In this document: positions 18,268 through 27,646 of the stretch, piece by piece
How the letters are laid out: every line of letters starts with the position of its first letter
Position numbering within the stretch: the first letter of the stretch is position 1
Program-made: the position numbers and the translations under genes
The notes under the pieces: model-generated
What the model was told of the DNA's origin: nothing
Seen by the model: the letters and a program-made list of their open reading frames with translations, nothing else
Databases searched by the model: none
Source: Sphingobacterium arenae
GTDB lineage: Bacteria; Bacteroidota; Bacteroidia; Sphingobacteriales; Sphingobacteriaceae
Direction of reading: 5' to 3'
Assembly (NCBI RefSeq): GCF_014692505.1
Contig: NZ_JACNYK010000001.1
Coordinates: 1,559,922 to 1,623,921 of the forward strand
DNA length: 64,000 nt

Positions 18268-19974
18268 TCAATTATTTTGTAATGCTTCAACGACACCTAC
18301 ATAAGCAGGTTTACGTTGATAACCACCACTATTGGTAAATAAGCCCACTGGTTGATTCGGCCTCCAGGTCGCGTTAGAAACCCGATCCGCCGGGCTTCGG
18401 AATATAATGCCAGCTCGTTGATCTGCCGGAATTATTTGATAATATGCTTCCACAAACCATTTATACATCGCGGCTTGTTGCTGATATAAAGCCGTTGTTG
18501 CTTGATTAATCGTTGTTCCTGTACCGATATCGAACGAGATTTTTATTAGTTTATCTATTGCGGCTAACTGTTGCAGCGTAGATTCTATTTTTTCCTTGTT
18601 ATCATCCACATTTAAGGACAATTCGGCAATTATACCATCGACTGGCGTTCCCTTATCTTCTGTATAGGCAATAAAATCTACTAAACCTTGAATCTTAGTG
18701 GGATTGTCGACTAAATTTGTTTCCGTAAAAAATATCTGATCGCTTGCATTGGCGTATTGCTTAATCATACCGATGGCAATGCTGGCGTAATCTTTACCAA
18801 GATAATCTTGCCAATAGAACGTGTTCGCAGGTAACTCAGCTACACCAGCGCCGCTACGCAATTCAGAAGGGTTTTCTTCATCCATAGGCTGATATACAAC
18901 ACTCCAAGATTTAACCCTTTCTTTACCGGTTGTGCCGATAGTTGCGATCCATTTATCAAGTTCAACCGTAAATATCTCCGCTTTTTCTTCCGGTGTTTTG
19001 ATAATTGTTTCGCCGACTTTTTCCCATTGCACGGAGATATTGTCTATCAGATAATCGGCAGCTCCTGTTGCTGAACCAATGGTTAAGACAAAACTGGTGA
19101 GCTGTTTCTGCGCATCACTGAGGTTGAGGTTTGCAATTGGTAAAATAATACCGTTTCTGAACCATTGACCATCAGGCGCACCGAAGCTGGAAGGGCTACC
19201 ATAATTAATCAATGTTACTGAACCTAATGAAGTGCTGATAGCCATACGCATACCTGCTCCGTATAAACCACAACAGCCTGCGCCCTTAAAATCTATCGTG
19301 ACAGACTTCGAATCACCTAGTGTAAGCCCTTCGGGTAAGTTAATCTCAAACTGGGGAAAGGTTTGAGGGCCCAATACATATAATACTTTTCCGCTTATGC
19401 CGTCCGGGTCATTTGCTACGCTCGTACTTCCTGAACCGATGACGGCATAAGATTTACCCAATTCATCCTCTTCAAAATTCAGTAGCATTTCTGTTCCTGA
19501 TTCTCCGGGAATAATGATATCGGCAACTAAAGCATTTAAATAATCTGACGCTTGATTTTCATGCCAGACCAAATGCCCCAGATGTGTGGACATGTCGGTG
19601 TTCGCATGGGTTTCCAGTGCTGCACTCACATTATTGTTTAAGACGACCGACCCATCTTCTTGGACAGCGTTGACGTGTCTCAAATCCGTCGTTAAACTGA
19701 CCTCATCAAAATGTTGCTGCATCAACCGATAGAAAACGTTGTTGCTCGCCAGATCGGCTAAAGAAAGCTCGACACCTAATTTAAAATGCGGTTGACCATC
19801 GTAATTGACGTAAGTTTTGAGCTCGTTGTAGGCATCCCGTTCTTCTTGGTCAATTAAACTTTGCGGTCTGTCAGCAAAGAAATCACGGGTTTCAAATTCG
19901 GCACAACTACCGAGCAGGGTAGAGGCTGCTAAGCAAATAGCAAGCCTCTTATTCCATTTTGTATAACTTTTCAT
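18268..19974 (-). CDS. GH10-like lipoprotein lacking both catalytic glutamates, with inserted binding domain
   Basis: The 568-residue lipoprotein (Cys24 in LLGSCAEF) has a GH10-like fold split after its third strand (HLGHLVWHEN, residues 131-140). A beta-sandwich of about 170 residues (about 155-320) is inserted there, as in the xylan-binding-module GH10s of Bacteroidota xylan loci. After the insert, the usual WDVVNEAI reads WSVVYQPM, so the acid/base Glu is Gln362 and the preceding Asn is Tyr361. The later nucleophile region (canonical ITELD) reads KISFDIG with no Glu. The early ENxMK motif is also absent. The likely role is a surface glycan-binding protein holding xylan rather than an enzyme. 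It is the last gene of the SusC/D operon, 18 bases after the DUF1735 gene, in the place where other xylan loci encode Xyn10A. Weak residual activity cannot be excluded. Confidence 0.85.
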   Translation of the reverse strand: MKSYTKWNKRLAICLAASTLLGSCAEFETRDFFADRPQSLIDQEERDAYNELKTYVNYDGQPHFKLGVELSLADLASNNVFYRLMQQHFDEVSLTTDLRHVNAVQEDGSVVLNNNVSAALETHANTDMSTHLGHLVWHENQASDYLNALVADIIIPGESGTEMLLNFEEDELGKSYAVIGSGSTSVANDPDGISGKVLYVLGPQTFPQFEINLPEGLTLGDSKSVTIDFKGAGCCGLYGAGMRMAISTSLGSVTLINYGSPSSFGAPDGQWFRNGIILPIANLNLSDAQKQLTSFVLTIGSATGAADYLIDNISVQWEKVGETIIKTPEEKAEIFTVELDKWIATIGTTGKERVKSWSVVYQPMDEENPSELRSGAGVAELPANTFYWQDYLGKDYASIAIGMIKQYANASDQIFFTETNLVDNPTKIQGLVDFIAYTEDKGTPVDGIIAELSLNVDDNKEKIESTLQQLAAIDKLIKISFDIGTGTTINQATTALYQQQAAMYKWFVEAYYQIIPADQRAGIIFRSPADRVSNATWRPNQPVGLFTNSGGYQRKPAYVGVVEALQNN

Positions 19975-19992
19975 AATTTGTCTTTTTTGAAA

Positions 19993-21000
19993 TTAACGCA
20001 CTACAGGGGTAATATACTCTGGCGACACCGCACGATCACGCATGACGAGCGTATCTTTGCTAGCGATATTGCCGCTGATGATTCTCGTATCATCGCTACT
20101 ACCCACGGAGATATTACTATACGTTACTTGATAATCTAAATACAAGGCATCACGATCTTTATTACCCCAACTGTTTTTCTCTCCTTTCGTTACAAAAGAA
20201 CCCGTGCCTGTCACTGTATACCCCGTCGTGTTCGTTGAAATGCTGCACTTCCCCTCCTCGTCAAAATCTAATAATAATGTACAGGAAAAAATATTGCCTC
20301 CTTCCGCATCCCTAAATTGTACCGGAAAAGCGGTGGAATGAAGCGAGCGGGTATTTAACTTGTTGAGTTCGTCATTTTCTACGTATGCCGCATGGCGTGT
20401 AACATTGCGAACAACGTCGCCTGTCATGGCATCTTTACCCCGTCGAAGATAATTCCCATGCCATTGGTTGATAAACTTAAGGGTATACAGTACAAAGTCT
20501 TTCGTGGATAAAATGGAGTCTGCATGCTGCACATTTTTCATCTTTAATGGGAGAGTGTACGTGTTCGATATGGCCGATGGGTCGGCAAAGAAAGCATCTG
20601 TAAGCTGTACCTGAACGCCGCCCATAATGTTGCCGGGAGCAATAGTGATCTGATCTGCCGCCAAACTATAATAGCCTGCAGGCAATGGTTCCATCTTAGG
20701 GCCGTTGTTCGGAAAATAGAGATCGTCTATTAATGTATTGTCTACTGCTACATCAATAATAACATTTTCGGTGTTGTTCCGTGTTCCGCCAAGGGTTGCC
20801 TTTATTTCCACCTTATGTTCCTTATCCAGCGTATTGTCTACGTTCGCGTCTTCGCCCAGCACCACCGTACGAACGGGGTATTGGTTAGCAAAATAGACCG
20901 TTTGGTAATCGAAATCTGGTAATTCAAGCATGTTGTTTTTACAACTGTTTATCGTACTGAAAATCAACGCTAAACCTATTAAAATTTTATTTCTTTTCAT
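19993..21000 (-). CDS. DUF1735 lipoprotein, putative surface glycan-binding protein
   Basis: The 335-residue protein has a lipoprotein signal (Cys20 in TINSCKNN). The N-terminal half (about 30-170) looks like DUF1735 (BT_3987-type N-terminal domain): a beta-rich region with QTVYFANQYPVRTVVLGED and PLKMKN. The C-terminal half (about 175-335) resembles the DUF5627-type partner domain, with QWHGNYLRRGKD. Such proteins follow SusC/SusD pairs and are thought to bind glycan at the cell surface. It sits where the XusE-type accessory lipoprotein lies in xylan utilization systems, 28 bases after SusD. No catalytic signature is visible. Domain names are given from pattern recognition and should be treated as probable. 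Confidence 0.8.
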   Translation of the reverse strand: MKRNKILIGLALIFSTINSCKNNMLELPDFDYQTVYFANQYPVRTVVLGEDANVDNTLDKEHKVEIKATLGGTRNNTENVIIDVAVDNTLIDDLYFPNNGPKMEPLPAGYYSLAADQITIAPGNIMGGVQVQLTDAFFADPSAISNTYTLPLKMKNVQHADSILSTKDFVLYTLKFINQWHGNYLRRGKDAMTGDVVRNVTRHAAYVENDELNKLNTRSLHSTAFPVQFRDAEGGNIFSCTLLLDFDEEGKCSISTNTTGYTVTGTGSFVTKGEKNSWGNKDRDALYLDYQVTYSNISVGSSDDTRIISGNIASKDTLVMRDRAVSPEYITPVVR

Positions 21001-21028
21001 GTCTTCTAAAATTAAATTAACCTTTACG

Positions 21029-22798
21029 TTATTCCCAACCGGCGTTCTGTACTAGGTTGTTGTATTTGAGTATCTCGGAAAAAGGAATGGGGCCGTAATA
21101 CATGTGGTTTTGATAAGATCGCACCTCGACAGCAATCGGTGTATAATTGGTTCCATTTACATCTAAGCCACGAGCGGTTTCTGTCAAACTGAGCTTCCAG
21201 CGGCGAAGATCCCAAAAACGGAAACTTTCAAAGCACAGTTCTAATCGACGTTCATTTCGAATTAATTCCCGCATCTTTTCTTTATCCGCTTTACACTCCT
21301 CTAAATAGGGGTCATTATTGCTCGCCCCTACACCAGCTCTTTGACGTATGGCTTTGATAACGTCATATGCAGAAAATGAATGGACTCCGGTGCCGGTTGG
21401 ACCCCATGCTTCGTTCGCTGCTTCCGCATAAGATAGATAAATCTCTGTATATCGAATACGTGGCGTGTAACGGTTTCTCCCCACGATATTGCCCGGGGTT
21501 CTATTGACATCCATCCGCAACCCTTTCTTCATATAGTAGCCCGTCCGGGTAGACGTTGCCAGTTTATTCAATCCATCGTCGGTGGAGGAAGCATTCCCCG
21601 TATAGATAGCGGCACTTGTAACCCCCGCTGTACTACCGTTGTAGATGATATAATAACTCAGGCGAGGATCTCGCCCGGCATAAGGATTGTCCGCGTTATA
21701 GGTGCTATTTGGATGATCGATAGGGTATCCGTCGGCTGTTGGGAAAGCATCCACTAAATTTTGTGTCGGGTTTGTTAAACCTTCGCCATATAATGATGGA
21801 GGAAAGTTTTGTGCCTCGCGATCACCATTGTTTGCTTGGATGTTTTCCCGCCAGATCATTTCGGGTGGATTGTTACCATCATTTAAGCCATCTATTTCAT
21901 TCACATTATTGTAAAAAGTCAATCCATTATCAGGCAAAGCATCTGCACCACCCTTATATTGAATAATTGCTGCCGCTGCGTCGGCTGCCTGTTCCCAGTT
22001 AGCCGGATTAGATACGTGCTGAAAGGCCGGACTAGCAGCCAGCAAGGCTGTTCTTGCTCGAAAAGATTTGGCTATAAGCCCGTTAAAAAGTTGACGACTG
22101 TATCGACCCATAACGCGGTTATAAGTGGATGCATTCTGTGTTATGAAAGTAAAACGTTCGGGTATTTGAGAAGCATTACTGATATCATCATACTCTAAGG
22201 GCAAAAATCGCTCGGCACTGTCTAGATCATGGTATATCTGCTCTAAACAAGCTGCAAAACTAGCACGGGGTGTATTGAAATCCGCGGTGGTGGATAGGAA
22301 TTCGGTCACAATAGGAACGCCCAGTAACTGTCCATCCGGTGTGAAACCCGCGTGATTACGTAACAGAAAGTACATATATAATGCCCGTAGACCATATGCT
22401 TCTCCTCGCAATCGCATGTTAAAAAGTGCAGTCGCTTCTTCGTCTTCCGCCCATTTTATTTGATGTGAATTTTCCAAAAATTGGTGAAGATATAATAAGG
22501 TGGCATAGGATTGGTTCCAAACACTTAATGGATTGTTGGCAGCGCTCCATGAGCCGGTCGCCATTTGCAGAAAGGAATGTGTACGCAGGTTGGTAACGGC
22601 ATCGTCCGTTGCAAAATCGCTATTGTTATAATAACCAGGAATGGCTCTATACGCGGTCGTTACAAAACCCTGTGCAAAATGTGTATCAACTTGCATTTGC
22701 TCCGCGTTCCTTATATTTTCGGGATCGGGTTCTAACCACTTTTCACAGCTACTTAGTATTGCAGCGATTATACCGATCATAAATAACTTCGTTTTCAT
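21029..22798 (-). CDS. SusD/RagB-family glycan-binding lipoprotein (XusD-like)
   Basis: The 589-residue lipoprotein (Cys18 in AAILSSCEKW) has the SusD layout: N-terminal helical TPR-like segments, then a variable loop-rich region, and the C-terminal signature LIRNERRLELCFESFRFWDLRRW. The C-terminus (YGPIPFSEILKYNNLVQNAGW) matches the usual end of the family. It forms the lid of the outer-membrane SusC channel and delivers oligosaccharide to it. It follows SusC (22821-25700) by 22 bases and is the second of two tandem pairs, the arrangement known from xylan utilization systems. Substrate specificity for xylan is inferred from operon order and the surrounding enzymes. Confidence 0.94.
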   Translation of the reverse strand: MKTKLFMIGIIAAILSSCEKWLEPDPENIRNAEQMQVDTHFAQGFVTTAYRAIPGYYNNSDFATDDAVTNLRTHSFLQMATGSWSAANNPLSVWNQSYATLLYLHQFLENSHQIKWAEDEEATALFNMRLRGEAYGLRALYMYFLLRNHAGFTPDGQLLGVPIVTEFLSTTADFNTPRASFAACLEQIYHDLDSAERFLPLEYDDISNASQIPERFTFITQNASTYNRVMGRYSRQLFNGLIAKSFRARTALLAASPAFQHVSNPANWEQAADAAAAIIQYKGGADALPDNGLTFYNNVNEIDGLNDGNNPPEMIWRENIQANNGDREAQNFPPSLYGEGLTNPTQNLVDAFPTADGYPIDHPNSTYNADNPYAGRDPRLSYYIIYNGSTAGVTSAAIYTGNASSTDDGLNKLATSTRTGYYMKKGLRMDVNRTPGNIVGRNRYTPRIRYTEIYLSYAEAANEAWGPTGTGVHSFSAYDVIKAIRQRAGVGASNNDPYLEECKADKEKMRELIRNERRLELCFESFRFWDLRRWKLSLTETARGLDVNGTNYTPIAVEVRSYQNHMYYGPIPFSEILKYNNLVQNAGWE

Positions 22799-22820
22799 AT
22801 TATAGTACGTTTGATTAGAT

Positions 22821-25700
22821 TTAAAAGAAAGCTTTAACCCCTACGTTATAAAACCGCATTTGAGGCGCACTTCCAAAGCTGGTTTCCATCATTTTTCGTT
22901 CTTTTGAAATAACGAGTAGGTTATCCCCGTTTACATAAACGCTTATGCGGTTGACAACCGACGAATTCTGGAATAGATGTTCGTCTAAGTCGTAGGTAAG
23001 CTGTACGCGGTTCAGATTAAAGCGGTTATTTTTGTACATCCAAAAAGTGGAATTCTGGAAATTATTACTATTCCCGGTTGTAGTTAGGCGAGGATGAGTG
23101 GCTGTACTCGCCGTTTCTGCTGTCCAACGACCTAAAGCTTCTTCCGAGTATTTACCTAGCCCTCTTACCCAATAATAGGAATTGTTCTTGAAGCCCATAC
23201 CGCCGACGTGCCCTGATCCCAGCGCAAAAAACGTTAGGTTTTTCCACTTTAGGGTCAGGTTCAATCCGTAACTAAACGGATTGGCGGCCCCACCATGATG
23301 TCCCAAGTCAACCTGATCTCTACTATCGATAAGTCCATCACCATTTATATCCTGATATTTGATGTCTCCAGGTTTTAAATCTCCGCCAAAGGTTTGCCTA
23401 GCATGGTTTTCTATTTCGATTTGGTTCTGGAAAAATCCTTCTGCAATATATCCCCAAGAAGCGTCTAATGGTCTATCTGCCCGATACTGATAATCATTTT
23501 CGTATACCTCGTCTCTCTTCGTTGCTCTAGAATTGTATATCATTCCCACAAAGCCTAAAGAATAATCTACATTGCCGATTTTATCGTTGAAATTTCCGGA
23601 GAAATCAACGCCCGTACGCATATCGTTGTTGAAATTAAGCCAAGGCCGAAAATCCCCGTTCCCCAAAAAATAAGATGGAAAAACAGTAGCGTCTCCTCGC
23701 GTGAGCAAACCATTGGTGTGTTGTCTAAAATAGTTGGCGTTTAATTGGATGCGGTTATTTAAAAGCGATGCATCTAAACCAACTCTAAACTCTTTGCGCT
23801 CCACAAAGGTAAGATTTGGGTTAGCCCCACGACCAGAGAGAACAGTGGCACCACCGCCACCCGTAGTACCTCCGTCTCGCCATTGATACCATGCACCCAA
23901 CGCACCTTCCGCAGTGCTATTGCCATAATTTTCGTGATAGAGGTAGTACCCCGTAATATCTAGATCTTGTTTCAACGATGAGTAAGAAGCCGTCAACTTT
24001 AGATCGTCTACAAATGACTTTTGATCTTTAAAGAAATCTTCCTCGCTGATCCGCCAGCCAAGAGTTGCACTGGGTGAAAGGGCTCTTCGGTTGTCTTTGG
24101 GCAGTTTGGCGGAATGAACAACAGATCCCGTAAAATCGATATAGTACCGTTGTTTGTAATTGTAACCGGCGTGGATACCGAGATTGGTATTTCGGAAAGG
24201 CTGATAGTCGCTTCCACCCTGATTGGTATCGATATCACTCGAGAACTGCCGCATATAACCCCATCCCAATAAGGTACTGGTTACGTTATGATGTTGATTG
24301 AAGGTGCGTTGATAATTGAACTGAGATGTGAGTGACATCGTCTGATAATATAATGAAGTACCGATGAACTCATTGGTACTGTTCCCATCATTACCAAATT
24401 TAGTCAGCGAGGTAATCATTTCTTGACCATCGACCATTTGCCAGTGGGGTTGATACGTCGCGTAGGGTACGTTATACCCTTCCGTATAGCGCGTGGTATA
24501 GTCCATGCTGTAACGGGTGCTGAAACTTAGGCCCGGTGTAATGCTGCTCAAATCTGCTTCCGCGCCGACATTGAACATAAAAGTTCGATTTCTGTTCTTG
24601 ATGTAGCCGGATGCGATCATTTGCGAAAGATCGTTTGTCTGCATATTGGATAATCCGCCTAACAGGTATTTTCCATCAATAATGTGATTACTGTTTTGAA
24701 CGATAGCTTCGAGATCAGGATTGGTAAGATCTAACCGATCTATAGGCACAAACGGATGAAATCCGTCGTGATTAGGACGGATATTTGCCGTGGCACCCCA
24801 GAAATTACCTCGAGCATAGTTGTTATCTGCGATGATGGCGACAGCATCGGTTGATGCTTTTAACCAACTTGTCAGGTTCATATCCACGTTCGTACGGATG
24901 TTGAAGGAGAGGTCTTTGTTATTGTTGCCTTCTCCAACTTTAAGGATATCATTGAAGTGAGACATCCCCATGTTGGTATAATAACGTGCACGCTCATTCC
25001 CGCCGGAGATTTCCGTTGTTATATCCGATCTAGACGAATATTTCTTTAAATATTCGTCCGAGAAAAAATTAAGATCCGGATACCGATAGGGATTTGACCC
25101 TATCGTCGTATTATAGATCGCTTCGGGCGTATACCGCTCTGCGATACCGTCATTACGTGATGCTTCGTTGTAAAGCGTCATGTATTCTGCCGCATTTAGA
25201 TACGTAGGATAGCGCTTCGGAACTAATATCCCGGTGTTAGCTCGGACGTCGATGCTGAGCGGCTTGATCGATCCCCGGCGCGTATTGATCAATATAGCGC
25301 CCTTGGAACCCGCACTCCCATATAAAGCGACGCTGCTCGCATCCTTTAATACGGTGATGGATTCTATCTCGACCATACGAACATCCTCCGCACGGCGTGG
25401 AATACCGTCGATTAGAATGAGCGGCGACTGTCCCCAGATATTTCCGCTATATCCACTCACGAAACTTTCTAGGTTATCTAAGCTATAGGTGCTATAGTTT
25501 TTGTTTATCAGAGAAGAAACGTCCACAGAAGTGACGGCACCTAATACATCTTTTTCGTTTATTTTCCCGAATGCCACATGGATGGAACTGTCTGGGTTCG
25601 TCTGTGACCTATTTTCGACAACTTCTTGTGCCTGTAATCCAACTGCTGTTAAAGAGAGTGAAATATAGATACAACAAGCTTTTATATGTTTTTTTATCAT
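22821..25700 (-). CDS. SusC-family TonB-dependent transporter with reduced N-terminus (XusC-like)
   Basis: The 959-residue outer-membrane receptor has a signal peptide (residues 1-25, ending LQAQ). It lacks the carboxypeptidase-like beta-sandwich that normally precedes the plug: VAFGKINEKDVLGAVTSV, the counterpart of the SusC VVVGYGTQKK region, starts only about 17 residues after cleavage. The plug is short (about 45-145) and keeps the SusC hallmarks PLILIDGIPR, SITVLKDASSVALYGSAGSKG and ILINTRRG. The barrel follows and ends VGVKAFF with terminal Phe. It is paired with the SusD at 21029 and lies 18 bases after the first SusD. The trimmed N-terminus fits the second receptor of tandem xylan-type SusC/D systems rather than truncation, as the signal peptide is intact. 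Confidence 0.93.
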   Translation of the reverse strand: MIKKHIKACCIYISLSLTAVGLQAQEVVENRSQTNPDSSIHVAFGKINEKDVLGAVTSVDVSSLINKNYSTYSLDNLESFVSGYSGNIWGQSPLILIDGIPRRAEDVRMVEIESITVLKDASSVALYGSAGSKGAILINTRRGSIKPLSIDVRANTGILVPKRYPTYLNAAEYMTLYNEASRNDGIAERYTPEAIYNTTIGSNPYRYPDLNFFSDEYLKKYSSRSDITTEISGGNERARYYTNMGMSHFNDILKVGEGNNNKDLSFNIRTNVDMNLTSWLKASTDAVAIIADNNYARGNFWGATANIRPNHDGFHPFVPIDRLDLTNPDLEAIVQNSNHIIDGKYLLGGLSNMQTNDLSQMIASGYIKNRNRTFMFNVGAEADLSSITPGLSFSTRYSMDYTTRYTEGYNVPYATYQPHWQMVDGQEMITSLTKFGNDGNSTNEFIGTSLYYQTMSLTSQFNYQRTFNQHHNVTSTLLGWGYMRQFSSDIDTNQGGSDYQPFRNTNLGIHAGYNYKQRYYIDFTGSVVHSAKLPKDNRRALSPSATLGWRISEEDFFKDQKSFVDDLKLTASYSSLKQDLDITGYYLYHENYGNSTAEGALGAWYQWRDGGTTGGGGATVLSGRGANPNLTFVERKEFRVGLDASLLNNRIQLNANYFRQHTNGLLTRGDATVFPSYFLGNGDFRPWLNFNNDMRTGVDFSGNFNDKIGNVDYSLGFVGMIYNSRATKRDEVYENDYQYRADRPLDASWGYIAEGFFQNQIEIENHARQTFGGDLKPGDIKYQDINGDGLIDSRDQVDLGHHGGAANPFSYGLNLTLKWKNLTFFALGSGHVGGMGFKNNSYYWVRGLGKYSEEALGRWTAETASTATHPRLTTTGNSNNFQNSTFWMYKNNRFNLNRVQLTYDLDEHLFQNSSVVNRISVYVNGDNLLVISKERKMMETSFGSAPQMRFYNVGVKAFF

Positions 25701-25718
25701 TTTAGCTGCAATTTTATA

Positions 25719-27635
25719 CTACCAACCTGGGTTCTGAGGAAACTCTTCGTATATACTGATGTCGTCTACGAGAAACGGAAACCAGTAATGCCGTTGGGTG
25801 TATTGTCTTTCAAATAAAATCGTTTGCCGGAAGTTTCTTACCCGCGCATTTCTTGGATCGGCATATACTTCGTCGTTGGGTGTGGCCCGATCAAACTCGA
25901 TCCCCTTCTTATAGGTATAAGGGCGTTCGGATAATAAGAGCCAGCGACGAAGATCCACAAACCGATGTCCTTCAAAGGCCAGCTCGACAGCGCGTTCCCG
26001 CCTATATTCTTCCCGGAACGCTTCTTGTGAGACTAAAAATTGAGGAGCGACATGACCAACGCCTAGTCCCGGTCTATCCCGTACAAAATTAACGGCATCA
26101 ACAGCAGTTTTACTATAGCCGAGCGCTTTTCCGGTTGGAGAATTATACCCTTCTGATGCCGATTCGGCATACATTAAATATACATCCGATAGGCGCAGTA
26201 GACTCAAAAGAACAGTATTTCCGTCAGCAAACCCTTCCCAATCGTTCATCTGTTTGGAGACGAATTTGGAGAACATATAGCCCGTAAACACGGCTTTGGT
26301 TGGGTTGGCGGTACGGTAAAAGCCCCCAGTAAATAGACTGGCGTATTGACGATATTCGTTATTGCCGACGAGGCCTCCATTGTTGACAGCTTTTTCTCCA
26401 TCAATCATAATGTCATGATAGAATCGCGGATCACGGTCCCGCCAAGGGTATTCCGGATCATATCCCGATTCGGAATCTGCCTGTGTCGGATTTTTTATCG
26501 GCAGGCCGTTCGCCATACCATAATAATCTACATAATTTGCCGTAGGATACACTTTGATTCCGGAGCCATTAATGGTCATCGGACGATAGTCATTGACCTG
26601 ATTCCATCGGAAACGATTGTCGGAGACATTCGCTGGATTTTCCATCATAATAGCTTCTGTGTAACGTTGATTATTTACGACCACAGCGCCTGGAATGGCA
26701 TAATTTTGATTAAAGGTGTAAAAAATGCGCGAATAGTGCGAGAAAGGAACCAATTGGTAACGGTCGGTAGATTCTACAAGATTCAGGGCTTCTCCAAATA
26801 CATCTGCAGCACGTTTGCAATATTCCGTATGATAAGACCGCTCGCCGGTAGATTCTTCGTTCATGAGTGGGCTTCCAGCGAACAATAGATTTTTCCCAAG
26901 GAATCCTAAGGCCATGATCTTGTTTGCCCGGCGATCCGTATTTCCGATGTTGGGACCTACAGCGGTTTCTTCCCAGGATATGGGAAGTAAATCAGCCGCT
27001 TTCCGAAGATCGGCGGCCACTTTTTCTGCCGTTTCGTGATAATTCAACCGAACGACCCTCGGTGCTTCATCTGGAGGCAACACAGTATCGATATAAGGTA
27101 ACCCACCCCAATATTGCATAAGCATAAAATGAAACCATCCTCGGAAAAAATACAGTTGTCCTTCAATCAGACGTCTTTCTTCCGGTGTCGCATCGATTAG
27201 TAAATCTAGGTTGGCTAGCCCGATATTGGCTTTACGTATGCCGTACCAAGATAGTCCCCATAGGTTTCCTTTGTTCTCGCGCACTTGATTGTTCGGATTT
27301 CCACCAGATTTGAACCAGGACCCAAAAATTGCGGTATTCCATGCCCAATAATCTCCATGGTCTATATTATAAGCCAGTAGCCGCGTTTCAGTAGGCTCCC
27401 ACATTTCTTCGTCTCCAAAATTCCAGTTATTGTGCGAACCAATGGCGGTAATCACAGGGACACAATTGTATAATTCCTCGGTAAATCCTTGAAAATTCCG
27501 AAAATCTTTAAAGGCTTCCGTTTCGTCAATATCCGCGAGCGGCGATTTATCAAGATATTTTTGACACGAACTGGTACCTAAACATGTGGATATGACAACG
27601 AGTTGCCATAATATCTTTTTAAAATATGTTTTCAT
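25719..27635 (-). CDS. SusD/RagB-family glycan-binding lipoprotein (XusB-like, xylan type)
   Basis: The 638-residue lipoprotein (Cys24 in LGTSSCQKYL) has the SusD fold signatures: YFFRGWFHFMLMQYWGG in the N-terminal TPR-like region and YRRERAVELAFEGHRFVDLRRW near the C-terminus, ending in EFPQNPGW. It pairs with the SusC encoded 11 bases upstream. By analogy with Bacteroidota xylan systems it binds long xylo-oligosaccharides at the cell surface and hands them to the transporter. Nothing is odd in length or motifs. The name XusB here means the xylan protein, not the siderophore-binding protein of the same name. Confidence 0.94.
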   Translation of the reverse strand: MKTYFKKILWQLVVISTCLGTSSCQKYLDKSPLADIDETEAFKDFRNFQGFTEELYNCVPVITAIGSHNNWNFGDEEMWEPTETRLLAYNIDHGDYWAWNTAIFGSWFKSGGNPNNQVRENKGNLWGLSWYGIRKANIGLANLDLLIDATPEERRLIEGQLYFFRGWFHFMLMQYWGGLPYIDTVLPPDEAPRVVRLNYHETAEKVAADLRKAADLLPISWEETAVGPNIGNTDRRANKIMALGFLGKNLLFAGSPLMNEESTGERSYHTEYCKRAADVFGEALNLVESTDRYQLVPFSHYSRIFYTFNQNYAIPGAVVVNNQRYTEAIMMENPANVSDNRFRWNQVNDYRPMTINGSGIKVYPTANYVDYYGMANGLPIKNPTQADSESGYDPEYPWRDRDPRFYHDIMIDGEKAVNNGGLVGNNEYRQYASLFTGGFYRTANPTKAVFTGYMFSKFVSKQMNDWEGFADGNTVLLSLLRLSDVYLMYAESASEGYNSPTGKALGYSKTAVDAVNFVRDRPGLGVGHVAPQFLVSQEAFREEYRRERAVELAFEGHRFVDLRRWLLLSERPYTYKKGIEFDRATPNDEVYADPRNARVRNFRQTILFERQYTQRHYWFPFLVDDISIYEEFPQNPGW

Positions 27636-27646
27636 TTTAGCTAGTT

